From the NCBI GenBank assembly GCA_028688015.1, contig JAQTZB010000001.1, positions 599,663 through 663,662 of the forward strand: a stretch of DNA of 64,000 nt, read 5' to 3'. Of this stretch, positions 60,071 through 64,000 are shown in pieces. The notes under the pieces were generated by a model. That model did not search any database, was not told the origin of the DNA, and saw nothing but the letters and a program-made list of their open reading frames with translations. The DNA is from Elusimicrobiales bacterium (GTDB taxonomy: Bacteria; Elusimicrobiota; Elusimicrobia; Elusimicrobiales; UBA9959). How positions within the stretch are numbered: the stretch's first letter is position 1; the number at the start of each line of letters is the position of its first letter. The translations under genes were made by a program, and so were the position numbers.

Positions 60071-60660
60071 TTTCTTTTCCTCATACCGTTCAGGAATATC
60101 TCTTTCACGCGGCGCGCGCGCTCCTCCACGGGGAGGCGGCGCCCGGCGGCGCGGGCATAAGTGTTGGAGCCGCGGCAGAGCCCGAACAGCGCCGAGGCGG
60201 AGAAGAGGGGGTCGTCAAGCCGCAGCAGGCCCCCCGAGGAACAAACCTTCAGTATGGCGGCTATGCCGCGCATGTTGGCGGCAAAGCGCCCGCGCAGGGC
60301 TTCCTTGCGCGGTCCGGCTAGCGGCAACCCCCCGGAGTAGCCGGTTATGTCCCGCTTGCTGTCGAAATGCCGCAGGAGGGCCAGGATCGTTTCCCCCAGC
60401 ATCTTTTCGGGGGGCAGGCCGGAGCCAGCCAGCGCGGCCAGCCCTGCGCCGAAGGTTTCGGCCATGGAGGAAAACACAGCGAGGACGAGGTCCTCTTTGT
60501 GCCTGTAATAAAGGAAGAGCGTACCTTTGGCCACCCCGGCCTCTTTGGCGACCTCGTCCATAGTGAGCCCTTCGAAGCCGCGCGAGGACAGGACGCGGGT
60601 GGCGGCCTGCAGTATGGCGCGTTCGCGGCCGCGCTTTTCAGATTCGGTTAAGGCTTTCAT
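60067..60660 (-). CDS. TetR-family repressor of the efflux operon
   Basis: Regulator of 197 residues. The N-terminal HTH domain (about 10-55) reads ILQAATRVLSSRGFEGLTMD, then EVAKEAGVAKGTLFLYYRHK, the classic TetR pattern. The rest is a helical ligand-binding domain. It is first in its operon, before the TolC-like and RND genes, and a perfect palindrome overlaps its own promoter (60661-60678). It therefore most likely represses the whole operon until a pump substrate binds. The inducer is unknown. Confidence 0.94.
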   Translation of the reverse strand: MKALTESEKRGRERAILQAATRVLSSRGFEGLTMDEVAKEAGVAKGTLFLYYRHKEDLVLAVFSSMAETFGAGLAALAGSGLPPEKMLGETILALLRHFDSKRDITGYSGGLPLAGPRKEALRGRFAANMRGIAAILKVCSSGGLLRLDDPLFSASALFGLCRGSNTYARAAGRRLPVEERARRVKEIFLNGMRKRK

Positions 60661-60678
60661 AATGACCGGCTGGTCATT
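60661..60678. promoter_or_regulatory. TetR operator palindrome overlapping the -10
   Basis: AATGACC-GGCT-GGTCATT, perfect 7-bp arms directly before the TetR ATG. The -10 TATAAT (minus strand, 60676-60681) overlaps its outer edge, so bound repressor would block transcription of tetR, tolC-like and RND genes. Confidence 0.75.
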
Positions 60679-60693
60679 ATAATAGCAAAATAC

Positions 60694-60715
60694 GTCCGGC
60701 CGCTAAAGGCCGGAG
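60694..60715 (-). terminator. Possible terminator after M20-like gene
   Basis: CCGGCC/GGCCGG hairpin between the M20-like stop (60720) and the TetR promoter. The minus-strand T-run is weak (ACGTATTTTG). Confidence 0.4.
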
Positions 60716-60719
60716 AGTT

Positions 60720-61811
60720 TTATTTCTTCATCAGCTGCAGGGCTATTTCCGAGGCTTTGGCGAGATGGTCCAGCGGCAGGTATTCACTGTTGGATTGAGG
60801 GTTCTTTACGCCTATGCCCAAGTTCACGGCGGCGATGCCCCTGGCGTTCAGGGCGTTGGCCTCGCTGCCGCCGGGCGCCGGCACCGGGGCGGGCGCCAGG
60901 CCCGCGGCGATAATAGCTTCGTCTGCCAGCAGGCGCACTTCGGCGCCTGAGGGATGCGAGTACGGCGCGAATTCCCAGGACCACTTGAAGGCGGCCGCGC
61001 CGCCGGCGGCCGCGGCGGCGGCCTCGAACTCCGCCTTTATCCTGTCGAGCACGGGCCCGGCGTTCTCCGTCACGGCGGCGCGGACCTGGCCCCTGACCAT
61101 GGCGGCCAGCGGCACCGTGTCCGGCCCGGAGCCGCCGGCTATCGTGCCTATGTTGGAAGTGGTTTGCTCGTCATGCCGGCCGAACTTCAGGGCCGCCAGC
61201 GCTCGGGCGGCTATGCTGATAGCGCAGATCCCCTTCTCCGGCTCTGCGGCCGCATCGGCCGCGCGCCCGAGCACGTCGGCCGAGAACAGGGCCACGCCGT
61301 GGGATGAGGCGGTATAAGCGCCCGGGGCCAGCGGCGCGTCAAAGACGAAGCCGCAGCGCACCGTCCCGGGCAGGGCCAGGTGCTTCGCGCCGGCCATGCC
61401 GTGGCGCCCCTTGGTGGTAAAGGCCAGCGTAAAAGGCTTGAGAGGCAGGTTGGTGTTCACGGCGCGCTCCAGCGCGTAAAGCATGGCGGCCATCCCGGCG
61501 CGGGCATCGGCCCCGAGCGGGTTCTTGCCGTCGGCAGAGACGCGGTCCGCGGTGACCACGGGCACGGTGGAGGACGTATAGCGGGGCGTGTCCATATGCG
61601 CCAGCAGCAGCACGCCCCCCCCGCCGCCGACGCGGCAGACCACGTTGCTGGTGCCGGAGAGAGCGGCCGCGGCGGCTCCGTCCATCTGGGCCGGCAATCC
61701 CAGGCCGCTGATAAAGGCGAAAACGCGTTTAGCCACCGCATCTTCCTTCCCGGGCAGGCCGTCTATGCGGGCCAGTTCCAGGAACAGGTCTAAAAGCCGC
61801 CGGCTTATCAT
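60720..61811 (-). CDS. Degenerate M20-family peptidase-like protein (probable pseudoenzyme)
   Basis: M20/PepT-like protein of 363 residues. It keeps the first zinc site (LLAHMDTPRY, H72 and D74) and the bridging aspartate in GADARAGMA (D102). The catalytic glutamate pair, normally EE after FT, is replaced by GR in FTTKGRHG (131-138). The late metal-binding histidine is a glutamine in NPQSNSEYLPL (Q339). Both losses predict little or no peptidase activity. The reading frame is intact and lies 4 nt after an apparently active pepT, so it may be a regulatory or binding subunit rather than a decayed gene. Confidence 0.8.
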   Translation of the reverse strand: MISRRLLDLFLELARIDGLPGKEDAVAKRVFAFISGLGLPAQMDGAAAAALSGTSNVVCRVGGGGGVLLLAHMDTPRYTSSTVPVVTADRVSADGKNPLGADARAGMAAMLYALERAVNTNLPLKPFTLAFTTKGRHGMAGAKHLALPGTVRCGFVFDAPLAPGAYTASSHGVALFSADVLGRAADAAAEPEKGICAISIAARALAALKFGRHDEQTTSNIGTIAGGSGPDTVPLAAMVRGQVRAAVTENAGPVLDRIKAEFEAAAAAAGGAAAFKWSWEFAPYSHPSGAEVRLLADEAIIAAGLAPAPVPAPGGSEANALNARGIAAVNLGIGVKNPQSNSEYLPLDHLAKASEIALQLMKK

Positions 61812-61815
61812 CGGT

Positions 61816-63048
61816 CTATTTCGTCCACTCGCAAGCCAGGTTCACCAGCACCTGCGCGGCCTTGTTCATGCCGTCCAGGGAAACCCACTCGTAGCGGCCG
61901 TGGTAGTTATAGCCGCCGGTAAAGACGTTAGGGGTGGGCAGGCCCAGGAAGGACAGACGCGCGCCGTCCGTACCCCCGCGCACCGGCGTAATGTGCGGCG
62001 TAAGCCCCGCCTGCCGGACCGCGGCCAGCAGTTTGTTCATGACCGCCGGGTGTTTAGCGATGACTTCCTTCATGTTGCGGTACTGCTCTTTGAAAGAAAG
62101 TTCAATTTTGGCCAGCGGATACTTCAGGCGCGCCGCCGCGACTAAGGCCTCCAACTGCCTCTCCATGGCCTTCAGCTTCTTCAGGTCGTGGTCACGAACG
62201 ATGCCGGAGACTTCCGCTTTCTCTGTCTCCCCTGAGATGTCGGTGAACATTATGAAACCTTCCCGGTGCTCGGTGGTTTCCGGCAGCAGGTTCTCCGGCC
62301 ACGAGGAGATGATATCCGCGGCGATGCGCGCCGCGTTGGCCATGGCGTTCTTGGCCGTGCCGGGGTGGACGCTTTTGCCTGCGATCTTTATGGTCACGCC
62401 GTCGGCGTTAAAGGTCTCGTCCTCCACTTCGCCGGCCACCGCGCCGTCGAAGGTATAGGCGTAGTCCGCGCCGAAGGCCGTCACGTTAAAATACTTTACG
62501 CCCTGCCCCACCTCCTCGTCCGGTGTGAAACCTATCTTCAGTGTTCCGTGCTCTATCTCGCGGTGCGCCAGCAGGTATTCGGCCGCGGCCATGATGACGG
62601 CGATGCCGGCCTTGTCGTCGGCGCCCAGCAGGGTGCCGCCCGAGGCGGTGACGATGTCCTCGCCCCTGCAGGCGGCCAGCTCGGGGCAGTTGCGCTCGTT
62701 GAGGATCACGCCGAGCTTTCTGCTGATGACGATATCCCCGCCCTTCCAGCCCTTGTGGACCTGGGGCCTCACGCCGGCCCCTGAGGCGGCCGGAGAAGTG
62801 TCCATGTGGGCGAGCAGGCCTATCACGGGGAACTTCCCCTTCGCCGTGGCGGGGATCTCGGCGGTGACGTAGCCGTACTTGTCCAGCTTCACTTTCTTCG
62901 CGCCGATCGCGCGCAGCTCGCCAGCCAGCAGTTTCGCCAGCGCCAGCTGCTTCCTGGTGGAAGGAAAGGTCCCGGATCTCTCGTCGCTCTGGGTATCTAT
63001 TTTAACGTATCGTTCAAAACGGGTATAGATGGCTTTCTTCAGGTCCAT
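61816..63048 (-). CDS. pepT: Peptidase T (M20 tripeptidase)
   Basis: Zinc aminotripeptidase of 410 residues. The ATG at 63048 with GGGAGG 4 nt upstream is preferred over an upstream in-frame codon. All catalytic motifs are present: GLLAHMDTSPAASG (about 77), LGADDKAGIAVIMAA (about 140), GFTPDEEVGQGVKYF (about 172), and the C-terminal histidine in GGYNYHGRYEWVSL. Length and motif order match PepT. It completes breakdown of small peptides in the cytosol. The degenerate paralogue downstream is co-transcribed. Confidence 0.95.
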   Translation of the reverse strand: MDLKKAIYTRFERYVKIDTQSDERSGTFPSTRKQLALAKLLAGELRAIGAKKVKLDKYGYVTAEIPATAKGKFPVIGLLAHMDTSPAASGAGVRPQVHKGWKGGDIVISRKLGVILNERNCPELAACRGEDIVTASGGTLLGADDKAGIAVIMAAAEYLLAHREIEHGTLKIGFTPDEEVGQGVKYFNVTAFGADYAYTFDGAVAGEVEDETFNADGVTIKIAGKSVHPGTAKNAMANAARIAADIISSWPENLLPETTEHREGFIMFTDISGETEKAEVSGIVRDHDLKKLKAMERQLEALVAAARLKYPLAKIELSFKEQYRNMKEVIAKHPAVMNKLLAAVRQAGLTPHITPVRGGTDGARLSFLGLPTPNVFTGGYNYHGRYEWVSLDGMNKAAQVLVNLACEWTK

Positions 63049-63087
63049 GCGGCCTCCCGGCGTTAGCGTTGTCTCCGGCAAAAAGGA

Positions 63088-63093
63088 TATAAT
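63088..63093 (+). promoter_or_regulatory. -10 element (TATAAT) of DUF47-pit operon
   Basis: Perfect TATAAT 31 nt before the ATG at 63125, in the 76-nt divergent gap with pepT. No clear -35 is seen. Confidence 0.55.
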
Positions 63094-63124
63094 TAATATA
63101 TACAGCGGTTCAAGGAGCCAGCCC

Positions 63125-63751
63125 ATGTCCATCAGCTTCATGCCCAAAGAAGTCAAATTTTTCGACTATCTCAACCTGCAGGCCGAGAATATCGTTAAGG
63201 CCGCCGCCTGCTTCAAGGAGACGGTCAAGAAGGGCTCTTTCGACGAAGAGACCGTCAAGAAGATCAAGAATTTCGAGCACGAGGGCGACACCCTCTCCCA
63301 CGAGATAGTGGACATGCTCAACCGCACCTTCATCACCCCGATAGACCGCGAGGACATCTACGCGCTGGCCAACACGCTCGACGACATCCTGGACATGATC
63401 AACTCGATGGCCAACCGCATCAAGCTCTACAAGCTCGACACCAACGACGAGCACATGAACCTGTTCGCCGACACGATAGACCAGTCCACGCAGGCGCTGG
63501 CCAATGCCGTCAAGCACATGCACGACACCAAGCGCGCCCGCCGCGTGCTGGACCACTGCATAGAGGTAAACCGCCTGGAGAACATGGGCGACCAGATCCG
63601 CGAGAAGGCCATCAGCCGCCTGTTCGAGACCGAGAAGGACCCGATCATGGTCATCAAGTGGAAGGAGATCTACGAAGTGGCCGAAGGCACCCTGGACACC
63701 TGCGAGCACGTAGCCAAGGTCATTGAGGCCATCCTCGTAAAGCATGGATAG
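63125..63751 (+). CDS. DUF47/PhoU-like regulator of PiT transport
   Basis: Cytosolic helical protein of 208 residues. The ATG at 63125 has GGAG 7 nt upstream; a longer in-frame reading would overlap pepT and lacks support. DUF47 features are FEHEGDTLSHEIVDMLNRTF (about 55-74), ITPIDREDIYALANTLDDIL (about 75-94) and a second similar set near NRLENMGDQIREKAISRLF. These two E/D-rich motifs bind metal clusters in PhoU relatives. DUF47 genes nearly always precede a PiT transporter, as here, and are thought to gate it. The two reading frames overlap by 8 nt. Confidence 0.93.
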   Translation: MSISFMPKEVKFFDYLNLQAENIVKAAACFKETVKKGSFDEETVKKIKNFEHEGDTLSHEIVDMLNRTFITPIDREDIYALANTLDDILDMINSMANRIKLYKLDTNDEHMNLFADTIDQSTQALANAVKHMHDTKRARRVLDHCIEVNRLENMGDQIREKAISRLFETEKDPIMVIKWKEIYEVAEGTLDTCEHVAKVIEAILVKHG

Positions 63752-64000
63752 CAACCTCCTGGCGGTAGTCGCCCTGATAGGGCTGGCGCTGGTTTTCGAC
63801 TTCCTCAACGGCTTCCACGACGCGGCCAACTCCATTGCCACGGCCGTCTCCACCCGCCTCTTCTCCCCGCGCCAGGCCGTAGTCTGGGCGGCTTTTTTCA
63901 ACGTCCTCGCTTTTTTCCTCTTTAATCACGAAGTTGCCAAGACCATGGGCAAAGGCATAGTGGACATCGCCGTGGTGGACAACTTCGTGATCTTCGGCGC
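63744..64000 (+). CDS. pit: PiT-family inorganic phosphate transporter, N-terminus
   Basis: The first 85 codons are present; the gene runs off the right edge. It starts at an ATG at 63744 inside the DUF47 gene. The first helix and signature FDFLNGFHDAANSIATAVST are diagnostic of PiT/SLC20 low-affinity phosphate (or metal-phosphate) symporters, followed by SPRQAVVWAAFFNVLAFFLF. The DUF47-PiT pair would import phosphate, including that released by the secreted nucleases. Only the N-terminal repeat can be judged here. Confidence 0.93.
   Translation, partial: MDSNLLAVVALIGLALVFDFLNGFHDAANSIATAVSTRLFSPRQAVVWAAFFNVLAFFLFNHEVAKTMGKGIVDIAVVDNFVIFG

Noticed and set aside
1..64000. CRISPR arrays, cas genes, toxin-antitoxin pairs or prophage genes
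   Set aside because: No regularly spaced direct repeats and no matching protein families were seen anywhere in the window.

Overview
The window is GC-rich DNA from a Gram-negative, fermentative and probably anaerobic bacterium. The outer membrane is implied by two TonB-dependent receptors, a TolC/RND pump and a DUF4105 protein with a barrel-like C-terminus. Anaerobic energy metabolism is implied by pyruvate:ferredoxin oxidoreductase, an NfnAB-type transhydrogenase, an Ehr/Hyf-like membrane complex and a GlpABC-like oxidoreductase. There is no rRNA and only one tRNA (Asn). This combination, with many secreted hydrolases, fits Elusimicrobiota best, but that placement is inference.

Layout. 1-7 kb: the end of a receptor/binding-protein pair, PspC, a GlpA/GlpB-like/DUF1667 operon ending in msrB, and a PAS sensor. 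7-14.3 kb: a six-gene hydrogenase-related operon whose large subunit has lost nickel-ligand cysteines. 14.3-33 kb: L,D-transpeptidase, a cysteine-hydrolase-like protein, oligoendopeptidase F, LysE and Mpv17-like membrane proteins, a six-PAS histidine kinase, two DEAD-box helicases, a PLD nuclease-like protein, a pilin-like ORF, a beta-CASP ribonuclease, two GNATs and MarC. 32-40 kb: a scavenging block of two secreted endonuclease I proteins, an M14 carboxypeptidase, an M28 aminopeptidase and a second TonB receptor/binding-protein pair. 40-44 kb: tRNA-Asn, a PAS/TM/DnaJ-like operon, a foldback element and two tandem secreted paralogues of unknown family. 44-50.5 kb: PFOR divergent from nfnB-nfnA. 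50.5-55.7 kb: DUF3015, DUF4105, a lipoprotein hydrolase, NfeD and SPFH. 55.7-64 kb: RND pump, TolC, TetR, a degenerate M20 peptidase next to an intact PepT, then DUF47 and PiT phosphate transport.

Working together: PFOR makes reduced ferredoxin, which NfnAB and the Ehr-like complex could use for NADPH and an ion gradient. Secreted nucleases and peptidases would supply nucleotides, phosphate and amino acids.

The most unusual signals are non-coding. Three dispersed ~340-bp elements contain stems with compensatory base changes. Three secreted-protein genes share an AAGGGCC-type inverted repeat set 31-32 nt before a -10 hexamer. At least eleven genes begin 5-7 nt after a -10-like hexamer, which suggests widespread leaderless transcription.
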